A stretch of 64,000 nt of DNA from Eudorina sp. 2006-703-Eu-15. Lineage: Eukaryota; Chlorophyta; Chlorophyceae; Chlamydomonadales; Volvocaceae. The notes beneath the pieces are model-generated. The model was not told the origin of the DNA and did no database searches. It saw only the letters and a list, made by a program, of their open reading frames with translations. The stretch covers positions 410,901-474,900 of the forward strand of contig BDSI01000011.1 in the NCBI GenBank assembly GCA_003117195.1, in the 5' to 3' direction. Position numbers and translations under genes: made by a program. This document shows, piece by piece, positions 44,560-56,202 of the stretch (position 1 is the stretch's first letter; each line of letters begins with the position of its first letter).

Positions 44560-47500
44560 TCACACCTGTCTGATGGTGCCCAGCTCCTGCCACTTGGGCC
44601 GCCCAGTGCCCACCTCCGCCTCGTCGGGGCCCGCGAAGGCGCCGTCCCAGCTGCCGTGCAGCCCCGCGGGCAGTCGGTGCGGCAGTCGGAGGGTGGCCAG
44701 GGGCCCGGAGGACAGGTCCTGGGGGCCGGGGAGGGGAGGGCGGCGGGACAGGTGGAGAGGGGAGGAGGGGAAGTCGGTGGGAAGCGGGCAGGAGGGTGAC
44801 ATAGGAAGGGGGAGTCAGCAAAGAGTCTACCCAAGGGGGCAGCAGAGGGAGACTGCTGGTGCGACAACCAAGTACGATACTGCTGTGCCGTATGAATCTC
44901 GCAGAGTCCCGGCAGGATCACGACATACCACACCACGATATTGTACGACACCAAGGACTCGTAACATCCCACCACTCCCTCCCCGGCCGCACCCTGGCAT
45001 CCAGAATGACCAGCTCGCCCTTCTGCGTGGCGACGTCGTGTACGGCCACCAGCAGCCAGCCGTCCCCCTCCTCGCGGGACCCGGGCCGGGGAACGAACAT
45101 GGGCTCACCCGTGTAGCGCCGCTCGCCCGCGTACCTGGGCACAGGGGGTGGGGGACAGGAGGGGGGACGAACGGGGGGGAGAAGGGGAGAGTCGGTGGGG
45201 TCGAGAGCACGGGTTGGGCTGGGGTGCGGACAAGCGACCAAGCGAGAGCCCACTGGCGAGCAGGGGCGAAATCCAGGTTCGATACTTACGGCAAGCATGC
45301 GAAAATGCATCAGTGCGGCACCGGTAGGGCAAGTGAAGGCGAAGGTGTCCAGCATGTCAGCTCATGGGGGATGGGTGGGTTGGGAGTGCGTGGCCCGACC
45401 GCGCTGCGGGATGGACCGGAGCGCGCGATCCTTATATGACTAGATAACAGACTACGCGTGGGTACCTGGGTAAGCTTCATCAAGGCGTCCGCTTAGAGGG
45501 GGCTGTGAGACATAGCGTAGCGGCCATACGGGGTAAACCGCTGCCAATGAGCCGCCCCATCCCATTCATTCGTGCTCGCGCTAACACTCAACCGGACCAG
45601 AAGCTCCGAAACCCCATTTCCAACCTCACATTACCGTAAATGTAAGTGTTTGGGAGCCCTAGGGTGACCCACCACACGTCCGCCGCGACGCCCTCGGCCA
45701 CACCCTCCGGGCTTCGGAGCATCGCCTCCGTGGCCGCGTTGGCATCGCCGCCAGCTGGTGATGACGCAGCCCCCCGGCCCCCAGGGAGGAGGCCCAGTGC
45801 GGGGTCCACATCCAGTCGTACAATGGCCTGCTGGGGTCCCCACAGTACGGGATCGTCCAGCATGTCGCAGCCCACCCAGATGAACCGGTGGGGCCGCCCG
45901 ACGACCCGTGGGTCGTAGGTTGGGAACTCCGAAGTACGGCGCAGCAGGCGGTGGGCCTGTACGGCGCCGGAGGCGGGGTCACAGACCAGACGGAAGACGT
46001 GCGACCGGTAGCCACCTGTTGGGACGTGTCGGGGAAGGTAGGTGTTCATCAGGTGCTTCAGGAGGGGGGGCCGCAAATCCGGGTAGCGAGGCTGCGGGCT
46101 GCGAGGCTGGGCGCGGATAAAACAAAAGCCGGGGTAGAAAGGTCGGGGTCGGATCGTCGGAAGGCGCGCGCAGACCGCAGAGGCGTGCTGCCCGAGATAC
46201 GAGTAGGGACCCCCCATACGACTCCCTTAGACCCCCTACATCATCGTTTGAGCCCACTTCGATACTGCTCTCGGGCTGCCTCCGCCTCGCAGCGGTGTCG
46301 CACAATGGCCGAGGGCCCTTGGTGCGCGAGAGGGGCGTCCAGCGTAAAGCCGGATGCCGCGTGCCGGGTACTGTCAGGATTACGGCACCCCGGTGCTCCC
46401 TGGTAGGTAGGTTGCTTCGTGCTTCAAAGACGGGCACGAGACCGTACAAACCAGGCAACTAATCCCTTGGTGTGTCACAAGACAGGTGTTCTTGGTGTTC
46501 GTACCCTGGAAGTACTCCGGACCGTAGGTGTACTGGTTGGTGTCGAATGCGATGGAGTCGTGCAGTACGGTGTCCAGCACCACCAGCGGCTCCCCCACCG
46601 GCCCCTCGCGCTCCACCTCGAACGCGTTGACGTGGTGGAACACGAAGCAGGGCCGCGTCTCCAGCACCTTGGCGGACAGCGCTGCGGGGGAGAGCGGGGG
46701 CCACGGCAATACATCCCGGTGACAAGAGGCAGAGGAGACCATGGAGAGGGTCAGGTCGAATGATAAGGAATTCGAGGGAAGAGGTCGAGTGGTACATGAG
46801 ACGCGAGGACAGAGAAAGGAGCCCCTCCCCCTCCCCCGGGACTGGGGGAGCGTGGTGTGGCAGTGTTCAGTCAGGGGGTGGTGCCGCTCGCTGCGTAAGG
46901 GGTGCCGCCGCTCCTGACGGGGGCCCACTACCGTACCTGCCCCGCGCCCGGCCAGGCAGCAGCCTCCCGCAGCCGCCCACGTCGGCACCCGCCGGTCCTG
47001 TCTATATCACCCTCACAGCTCACGGCCCAGGTCCTCACCCCTGCCGCTGGGCCTGCCCGGCCGGGGCACCAGAATGACACGGGCGGGTTTGGATCCGTCG
47101 TACACCAGGCACTCCGCGATGGAGCAGCGGCCCAGGACGTAGCGGGTGGCGAACTTGGCCAGGTCGAAGTCCACCGTGCCCAGAACGATCACGTAGTAGT
47201 GCTCCGTAACCAGGATGTCGTGCACGAAGGCCTTGCTGTCGTTCTGTAAGGCAAATCAACCCACGGGCCCAGGAGGAGCGTGAGCATACGGAAGAGCACG
47301 CACGCCGTACATGAAATCTGGGATGGGAGGGGGCGCAGGGGTGATTCAGACATGTCGGCGCTGCTGCGACATGTCCCCCCAGAGGACCCCGACGCGGGGA
47401 CCCCACCCTCCCGTCCGCAGACGACACAACGCGAAAGCTGCCGGATCGGTAGCCCCCTGGGGCCGAGGGGGTACCGCACCCCTGGCGCTCTCCGCGGATG

Positions 47501-50215
47501 ACGCTCTGGCGCCTGGAGGCCTCATGGAGGCGTGCGCCAGGGCCAACTCAACGCGATCGGCTGCTTATAAAATAAAGCGTGAAACAGAATAACAAACAAG
47601 TTCCATTCTACTTCTAACTGAATACTTATTGCCTCCGTAAATACGAGCACGGGTCTCTTCAAACACACGCACACATTTCTAAACACACTCACCTTGAGCT
47701 CGTGCTTTGTCTCATGCAGCAGGGCGCCGTCCTCCGCGAACTCGTAGAAGGTGACGCAGCTGCCGCCGAACCCACCATCACTCGTGAAGCCCACCCAGCG
47801 GCGGCTGCCGTCCGGCTCCGACGTCACCCGGTAGTGGGCTCCGAAGGACGAGCTCCGTACAGCGTCGCCGAGGCGGCTCTCGCCGAGGGTGTCGAGCGTC
47901 TTCGGGTCCATGGCGTACGGCAGGCCGCCCTGTCAGGGAAGCGGGTTTCGGAGCAGGCGGTTATTAGTTGGTTGACGGCGCGCGGCGTAGGCAGGAAACG
48001 GCTTAGAGGCATGGGCGCCCCGAGGTAGTTCCAACTGAAACGCCCTGGCTGCCTCTGCCCGGTCACCTCCACTTGCCCCGACCCGCCTCTCTTGCCCCGC
48101 CCTGCCTGCCTCTGCCCGGCAGCAGCCTCACCTCCCACAGCGCGTACAGCTTGCCCGCCCAGGCGAACACGCCGGTGTTGGCCACGTTCTTGAGGTTGAG
48201 GTCGAAGGGGTTGAAGAAGGGCGACCCGTCTCCCGAGCCTCGCGTGAAGGCGGTGCGGAACAACGGCCGCCCCGCCTCCTGCGCGGACGCCGCGGTGGTT
48301 GAAAATCGAATATGCCAGGACCGGCCAGCAGCCGGGTGCGAGATGCCACCGCCCAAACTGGCAACACGCGCACCCAACGGACAGTGACCACATAACAGGC
48401 CACCTGGTGCCTCATGGATTCCTAATAATTATAGCGAGGGTGCGTACGGAATGCAAATGCAGTTTAACTGCAGTACAACTACTGCGTGCGGGCGTGCGCG
48501 GGGTGACAGGAAGTCGCACGAGGCCAAGAAGGACCCGGGCGCCATTCGGCACCGACCCATAACCGGACAAAACTCGATGGCAATCAGGTACCGTACGTGG
48601 CGGTCCCGCATGCCACATCCTCCGTGCAGTCGCGCGTCCCGTACCAGCCCGTTGTTGGGGCGGCAACAACGCTTCTGCGATATGCGCCCGCGCACCTGCT
48701 CCTTCACGAAGCCCTCCGTGCGCACGAAGCGGTTCCGGAAGTAGGCCTTGCCGTCGCGGAACGCCAGCGACAGCACCATGCCGTCGCCGTCGAAGGTGTG
48801 GCGCCCCGCTGCCTGGGGGAAGGTAATCGGAATGGGGGCACGCGGAAGGGATGGGCGGGCAGCGCCACCAGTGACTGACTGACGGACGGACGTGCATGAA
48901 CGCTGCCGGGCACACAAGAGGACGTCATCCTGCACGCGCCTTACATTGAGTCACAAGACGTTCGAGGCGAATGCCCATCAGGAAGACGTACTTGCAACAT
49001 GACCAGCAAGAGCATGCGGAAGCGGAAACATAAGAGGATGCCAGTGCACGGCGCCCTAGGCACCGCCGCAACCTTGTGTGGGTTTTGTGCGTTGCAGGAC
49101 TGGCACTGGCCCATGGGTCAGTGGCTCGTCGGGCCCCGGCCCCGGAGCGTCCGTTACGGCGACGCATCCGCAGTATGTGATGTATGATACCCAGGAATCG
49201 GGGCCGAGGAAACGGGCCAGCCCAGCGGGAGCGTGTCGTACCTGCAAGCCAGGCCCGTTGCGATAGTACGTGCCGTACAGCTCCGGCGGAATGGTGCCCG
49301 TGACCTTCGGGAAGTGGGTATGCAACGATAACATGGCGGGGGGAGGTGGGGTGGGCTTCACGGAGGTTGAGGGCGGGGCAAGGCTGACGTGCCCTCCCGT
49401 GCGGTGAGGCAGCCAACCAGTGGTTAGTTAGTGGCTTTGTCATATAACTAAACCTACAACCGAAAGCACTTGGGTCCACCTTGTAACGGTTGTGTAATTG
49501 CGTTTTGTCGAGTTTAGCTGGGTTCATCATGACATCATCAGGTCCTGTCGGACGGATGTCATCGGGCCGTCCTTCACCGGCTGCACCACCCCGCCGGGGG
49601 TAAAGCGCTAAGCAGGGGGCCGAGCTGACTCGTGCGTGCGTTTGGGATCCACAGGAAAGCCTAATCCTTACCCAGCTCTCGTCGACCTCATAGGCGTACT
49701 CCTTCAGAAGGGAGGAGAACAGCGTGTTGTATTCACGAATGTCCTCGGCTGCGCGTCAGGAACCACAACGGTGCCCGACACGACGGTGCACGACACGCGG
49801 GGGCGAAGCCGGGGGATGACGGGGGATGTGGGTGGCAGGCGGGGGTTGCCTTCACTGCCCCCAGAGCTCTCAGCAGACTGCGTCAGTCGCACCCACCTGT
49901 GATCTGCCCGCGTCTTTCAACCTTCCCGCTGCCACGACGTGCTGCCAGCGGCTCATCTACGAGTGTACTGGTAGTACTCGTCACCGTCGACGTAGACGGC
50001 ACGGCTGCCCGCACTGCGAACCGTACAGGTGATAGAAAGACGGAAGGGAATCGGAAATACAAGTCAGGGTCTTGTATTACATGCAGTGGGCATCGCCAAG
50101 GCTTCGAGGTGACTGTTCGCGACAACAAGTACCCACCAGACCGAGTCCCCGAGCAGCGGCGACGCGACGCAAAACCTGGCGCGTGCGTAAAGATGGTAAA
50201 ATTTTGGACAATCAT
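44560..50215 (-). CDS. Carotenoid cleavage dioxygenase, copy B
   Basis: Twelve exons, right to left: 50215-50137, 50013-49897, 49748-49672, 49304-49242, 48812-48696, 48278-48132, 47929-47693, 47243-47039, 46681-46505, 46015-45673, 45134-44993 and 44718-44560. Every intron has the position and phase of its copy A counterpart; 620 residues. The N-terminus (FASRRRCSGTRSVRAAVP) looks like a plastid transit peptide and is diverged from copy A, but both join at RRG(P/Q)(T/I)TAEDIR. Motifs and the four iron-binding histidines (FGAH, VHDIL, VFHHVN, LHGSW) are intact. Differences from A include loss of a DNPRY-like segment before HTFDGDG and a shorter loop in exon 10. Exon 11, exon 12 and part of their intron are nearly identical to copy A, while other introns are unrelated. 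Probably plastid; substrate unknown. Confidence 0.88.
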
Positions 50216-52133
50216 ACTGATTTAATGGTGACTTCCAATGGATTGCCCAACGTTGTCTACTATAGGTTCCTGTTAAAGTGGCCGTATATGGCGCAGTCTC
50301 CGTAATAACCGCAACACATAAATGTTTGGCAGTTCATTAAATTCAGATAATACGCTCACAAGTTGTTGTCATCTGGCCAGGCGCAATTGTACGATGCGCG
50401 CTGCGCCATTAACTTTTTACTAATGGACAGACCGACCAACAGACGCTGATACACTGAACTCCATGAAGGTCAGCATAGTTGCAGGTGTAAATTTAAATTG
50501 AATTATTTTATCCACATCTTCTGTGGTCTTGCGTCTCAAGTATATGGCGTCGACCTCAGTCGAACAGCTTCAACTACTTGCGCAGCTGGTTGAGACGTAA
50601 ACTTTCATTCCTTTCGTTGACATGAAGCTGACATGTAATAGACTTAGGTAGCATGTATGCTTCGTCCTGCGCGGAAATGCTTCGACCCTCTCTGACCGTT
50701 GGCAAAGCTTGTTTAAGGAGGCTCCTGAAAAGCCAATAAATGTTGATCATATTCAGGCTACAATAGCATACACCTGTCATTATCGGCCACATGTGCGCCG
50801 CATAGAGAATGCGCACGCGCACGTCAGGTCCAGTAAGTGTTACGGGGAAACTGCGCAAGCCTCAAGTCCCAACGCGGAGGATGGAGCCCATCAGCTTCTG
50901 AACGATGGAGCCAATCAGTTTGTAAGGCGCTGCATAATGTGTGCGAGTCAAGGGTTGGAATCCGCCGGAGAATGAGCGAAGGCTAGGGAAAGGATGACAT
51001 GCCATTACGGTTCTATGCGAAGGCCGCTTCATGAGGCTTTTGGGTGGGACATGCCATAGCTGTTGGAAGCCCTTGTCCTCCCGGGACTGAGCGGGCGGGT
51101 CAGTGCTGGGCCCTGCCGTGCATGTGGCGGTGTAAGGTCCTGGGTTCGAGTCCCAGGGTGACCCCCGACATTGTTCGGGAGCATGAGATTATGGCTAGCT
51201 GCTGAGATGTGGAGTTGAGATCACAGTTGATGGATTGAGATTCGCACGCTAGATTGGTGGCGATTGCTGAACCCTCTGTCTCTACGGATGTGCGGGTGAA
51301 TGGATGAGGTGGGATCCTTAGTTGGCAGGATCAACCGCCTTGGACCTTCGGTTCGTATGGCGTAGGTTCGGTGTGATGATGGTTGAAGGTGTCCTATAGC
51401 ATCATATAAAACCGCGGCATAAACCCTTAGACAGGGCCCGGAAGCCTATCCACACTGTAACGGTACTACTACATATGTCATCAGTGCAGTTCACTTTTGT
51501 ACGTAGGACCACACCGAAGCGAGGGACCTCACACAATCCGTGCGACAAGGCGAAATCCCCCACATGATAGTTACACGATATTTATCTGACCCGATTTAAA
51601 AACCGTGGCCCTCCATCAATTGCATCCCGTCAGGTTACTGCACCTCAAAGCTGAAACCCATGTCAGCCGACATCTGCACATAATTTCTTTAGTGTTTCTT
51701 GTACTCCTTACGCAAGCCTACATCGCAATGTGGCTGAAAATCCAATACAGGAGCGTGCCGCACCTCAGCTACCGAGCAGTTGTGGCAGCGCAATTAGGCA
51801 GGAACAACACGTCATCAGCTTCTTCATGAGCCAACAGAGACAGCTGCGATATGGTCACGCAACCTCACCCGTAACCACCCTGCTAAACAGTATGTACCGT
51901 TCCTCAGACGCTGCACAATCTGCCCACCATCATATCCCCCCGAAGACCTGCATGTCGGGTAACGTCTATGTGAATGTGCAAATGGGCATCGGTCGGCAGA
52001 AATTAGCGCCAAACTGCAATGTTGTATATCCGGCGGGTTAAGTCCGCCCACGGTCGTTCGATGTCGGCGCGGAGCCCTTCCGTTCCCAGATGACCTTCAA
52101 AAGCCAGGTAGGGTGTCAGGGTATCAACAGAGG
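50216..52133. other. Spacer between dioxygenase B and VID27 B
   Basis: AT-richer sequence holding a tRNA-derived element near 51.1 kb. No supported coding sequence. In block A the equivalent interval (32.5-39.3 kb) carries the oxygenase gene instead. Confidence 0.4.
51091..51170 (+). mobile_element. tRNA-derived SINE-like element (head)
   Basis: A perfect polymerase III B box, GGTTCGAGTCC (51143-51153), sits in a T-arm hairpin (CTGGG/CCCAG). An A-box-like GTCAGTGCTGGG lies about 44 bases upstream, the normal tRNA spacing. The acceptor stem does not pair and the anticodon loop is 8 bases, so this is a tRNA relic or SINE head rather than a working tRNA gene. The element's 3' end was not located. 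Confidence 0.45.
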
Positions 52134-52138
52134 TTACA
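52134..52138 (-). terminator. Poly(A) signal of VID27 copy B
   Basis: TGTAA on the minus strand, 41 bases after the stop codon at 52179. Confidence 0.5.
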
Positions 52139-52178
52139 CAACAAGCATCCGAGACTCGACGAACGTCCTGTAACGCGC

Positions 52179-54834
52179 TCATGCCAAGTTGAAGAGGCTG
52201 TGCGGCGTGGCCACCACCATGGCTGGCTGATCATCGTCACGCATGTAGCTCTGGTGCACGAACTGCACGTCCACCACCTCCTCCTCCTTGGATCGGATGA
52301 AGTAGTCCATGCACGTGGGCAAACCGCCGTAGCCGATGGTCTCGGTGGCGCCGGTCCGGATCTTGGAGAAGTCCCAAACGACGGAGAACCGCCCGCAGCC
52401 CGCCACAATCCAGCGCTCCGAGTGGCCGCCCTCCGTGATCCAGGTGAACTTGCCCTTGGTGAACTTGGCACCCTGCAGGTCGGTCGGCCGGCGAGGAGGT
52501 GGGCAACAAAACAGTAGGATCCTGAGGGAATGTTTCAGGGACAAGAACAGGTCGACGCTGCGGGGCACTAGCTCAACAATGAAGTTGCCCGTTCACAGTG
52601 CATGTGTTAGACAATGCTAAGCTGTGAAACGCAGAACCTCAACCCCCTTCTCTTCGTCTTCCCGCCCACCTTTGTCTTAACCGTGTCCTCGGGCTTGAGC
52701 CGCAGAAGCCGCGGCACCGCGCCACGGCCGCCCATGCGGCTCTCGAAGCCGTTGGCGTCCTTGCCCTTATCGTTCACGTACGTCGTCTTGACCAGCATCA
52801 GGTAAGAGTCGGTCGTTGCCAGCACCCATTTACCATCGTAGGTCACGTCGATGGACGTGATGGGCGCCCCAAGGCCGGGGATGGACGTCTTGGCCTGAGT
52901 GAGCACCCGACTGTTGTACAGGCGCACGCGGCCGTCCCGTGACCCGACTGCCACGAAGCCATCGCCACTGGTGGCCATGCACGTGAAGTTGGTGCCCCGG
53001 CTGTAGTCCTTGCCAGCCACGTAGTCAAGGACGGGTGTCGACTGCTGCACGATGCCCCGCTTATCGCGCAGGTCCCACCTGCACACAAGGTTATTAGGCG
53101 AAGGTGAAACCATGCGCGCTGTGAGATGATAAGGTGGCGGGACTTGCAAGCACAAACCATCGTAAATGCGTTCCTATCAATGGCGTGCGTGCCTAGTTGA
53201 TAAGGATGACCCGTCTCCGAAGCCCCTGTCGACCCATGCGAAGCCCCCGTTTACCCGAGCACAAGCAATTCTGCATTTTGGGTCCGAAAACCACAACCCT
53301 ATAAGTTCGGTGTTAACGCATCCATGGCTTGCTGCCTGAGCTTACCGACAGATGCGGTTCTGATCCAGGCCCAAGAACTGCGAGTGCTCCTCCATCTGAG
53401 CCGCCTTGTAGTCATTCGTGATTTCCACAATCGGGACGTCCACCGTGTCCTTCTGAAACGTGAAAGTGCTGACAATCTTGCCGACCTCGATGTCCGCATG
53501 GTGCAGCGTGCTTGGATTCTCTGGGGTGAGGAGGTTCATGCGCCGCTCGCCGTGAGTCAGGAGCACCCTTGATGGCGTAAAGGCGGCACTTGGGGCAATC
53601 GGGGTCGCCGCCGCCGCCGCACCGCGCGTCCGCCGCGTGCTTGCGGGCGCCATGGCGCTGGGCGGCGGTGTGAGCGTGAAGGAGATGCCCTTGTCCTCAA
53701 CTCCGCCACCCTCGATATTCCGCAGAACATCGAACTTGCTGCCCCGCAGGAGGTAGTTGTTTTCGCCTGCACAGAACACACAACCGCGGCTGGCACGATG
53801 GGTCATACGTGTATGAGGTGTAACCTTGCTCAATACAGCAAACAGAGTACGGTTGGATGTACTTCAAGATAACCAATGGACTGGAAATCTTGGGAGACGA
53901 ACTACCCAGTCCCTTCTAGGAACGTCGCGGCTTTGTGTAACACTTAAATAATTGCATAGTAGACTGGCCGTAAAGCGGCTCCACCCCAATCCCACGTCTG
54001 CCTGCCTTGTGCACGGCATGCCCCTGGGGTAGTCCGCCTGCGCCTGTACGGCGATCCAGCAGAGTTTCTGCTGGCCCTCTGTGTGCAAACGCATCCTGCA
54101 TACCTGCACCCATAACAATTGCGTTAATCTCGTCCTCGTCCTTGGCAGTCTCTTTGGCCTGCTTCTCCTTCATCTTCTCGGGGGTGAAGAAGGTGTCTGA
54201 AGTTCCGTCGTCCGCGCTGGTGTCCATGGGCTCGAACAACCGCTCCGTGTTGTCCTTTGCGAAGAGCATGCCCGCATAATCTTCCATCACCTTGGCGCGA
54301 CCGTCGTCGTCGTTCTCAAGCCCATACTGGTTGTAAAATATGGCATCGTTCAACTGCTCGCCAAATGCGCGGCACTGCTCGTCGCTCTTGAACTTCAGCG
54401 CGTAGATTGTGTTGTTTGCGCTGAAAGTAACCCGGCGCTGCTTCACATCGAAAACGTAGTCCAGGCTGGCGTCAACGTGAACATCAACGTCCCCCTGCTC
54501 GATTTCAAGAAAGAAGTCTTTTTTCCCGCTGCTGGTGGAATCCTCCTTAGCATCATAGAATCGAGGATGCGGATTGGAACTGGCAAGCTCCCAATTTCCG
54601 GCACCGGTGCTCGTTGCGACGTATTTGTAAAGCTTTATACCTCCGGCACCCTCCTGCGTGGTAATGAATTGCACAGAACTTTTGCTGTTGCACATTGTGA
54701 AATAATAATGTGAAAGGCGGGCCTCTCATCGTTAACCCCAAATACAAACTTACCTTCTGCGGAGTCGCCTTTTCGTTTGTGTCCACCTGATTTACAGCAT
54801 CCAGAACTTCTTCTGCACTTTGAGCCTGTCCCAT
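52179..54834 (-). CDS. VID27: VID27-like WD40/PH-domain protein, copy B
   Basis: Exons right to left: 54834-54754, 54653-54104, 53766-53346, 53078-52670 and 52472-52179; GT-AG introns with phases 0,1,2,0 give 584 residues. It starts MGQAQSAEEVLDAV; Gly2 and Ser6 fit an N-myristoylation signal. The PH-like N-terminal half has EGAGGIKLYKY, FYDAKEDST and VTFSANNTIYALKF. A middle region follows (YLLRGSKFDVL, QMEEHSQFLGLDQNRICRW). The C-terminal propeller has GDGFVAVGSRDGRVRLYNS, TSIDVTYDGKWVLATTD, ERWIVAGCGRFSVVWDFSKI and a final MVVATPHSLF. Family identification rests on the conserved VID27 propeller order. Exon 3 carries a short Ala/Thr-rich insert absent from copy A. This copy appears complete; a role in membrane-associated traffic or turnover is only inferred. 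Confidence 0.85.
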
Positions 54835-56202
54835 GGCTACTGAGCTCGGCAAATCCCGCTTCTAGCTTTCCTGCTCTTGCTTCGTGTATGCAGACGGCAA
54901 ATGTTGCCGGAGTGACGGGACGCAACGGGTATACTATATCATTGAGTAACTTAGAACTTATCTGTGGATGCCTGAAAAACGTTGAGGCACAAACTAAACA
55001 CTTTAAGTCCAGCTTTGGATTCAGCCCAACGGATATAACGACCTTCCCTTTGGGCCCGCGCAGGCCTGTGGAGGGCCTGGAAGCCTGTCCCGAAAATCTC
55101 GCTCAATATTGTAATTTGATCCACGTCCAGCTTGCACTGTATGACTGCGAGCCCGCAGTCATTGTGGCCGCATGGCGCGTTATTTCGGTCTATCAACAGC
55201 AAGTTATGATATGCATAACATGATCAACCGCCAAAATATCTATCTTTGATATCTAACTTAGAAGGATTAGCAACTTCGGCAGTCGAGCGCCGCCCGAACT
55301 ATTGTTAACAATGGAGCGAGGATCATGACATTAAACCATATTGCGACCATATCTGCCTTCCCGTATCTGCATCCGAGGGGGGTAGGACAGATGACCCTTG
55401 GGCCGTTCTATCGTACAAATCACTACCGTCACAAGAAGGCCATTTAAGTCATCACGATCTGGCCTCAAAGGGGCTACACCGAATCAAATCTCTGACTTCC
55501 AAAGTACACAAGGACGCAAGGCCGTCGGCCGAGGACTGACACGCGGGTCGGCCCCTTCACTTGCTTGGAAGGGCTTGGATAGCTCTTCTTTTCCCCCAAA
55601 AGGCCACAAAACACCACAAGGCAGGGCGCACAAGGCTCTTGATTCCCGGACCATCCCAGGCGAGCCGTTGAGACCGGCGCAGCTGCGCTGCCATTACCAG
55701 CCCTGCTGATCAAGAGCCCGGAACCGCGGGTGCCCGAAGTCCTCCCCATCACGTCGCGCAGCGCCGGCCAGCCACAGGCCCCGCCCTGCTTCCTCCAGCG
55801 CGCCCGCCGGTTTCAGGCTCCTTCCGTCCCATGAAGCACTCACAGGCAGCTTCCTAGGATGACAGGCACTCACTGACAGGCTCTGGATAGACTGCGTGGA
55901 CTGCGTGTGACTGACTGACCCGCATCGCGGTGAGGGGGCGCTGGCGCTTCAGGAACCCGATCCCGACCCCGTCCCACACAGACCAGCGATCGCAGCGACT
56001 AACCCGGCCTCTGCCAGGCCATCGCAGCTCCAGCCCCCCAATGGCTGGCGAGTAAGTGAGTCGGGTCCTAAACATCCGCTCTCCCGGCCAGCCATCTGGA
56101 AATTCTGGTTTCTCTGGATAGTCTGAAGACATACATCTAGAGTTCTAGTTACTCCCCTGACGTAGGGGCGGCACCCCGGCGTGCCCCCAAACGAAGGACA
56201 GA
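54835..56202. other. Intergenic stretch
   Basis: Upstream regions of VID27 B (minus) and the membrane-protein gene (plus). No clear TATA box and no supported gene. A 148-residue frame at 54777-55223 partly overlaps VID27 exon 1 on the other strand and is taken as a shadow. Confidence 0.4.

Noticed and set aside
51091..51170. Working tRNA gene
   Set aside because: The B box and T arm are perfect, but the acceptor stem does not pair and the anticodon loop has eight bases.
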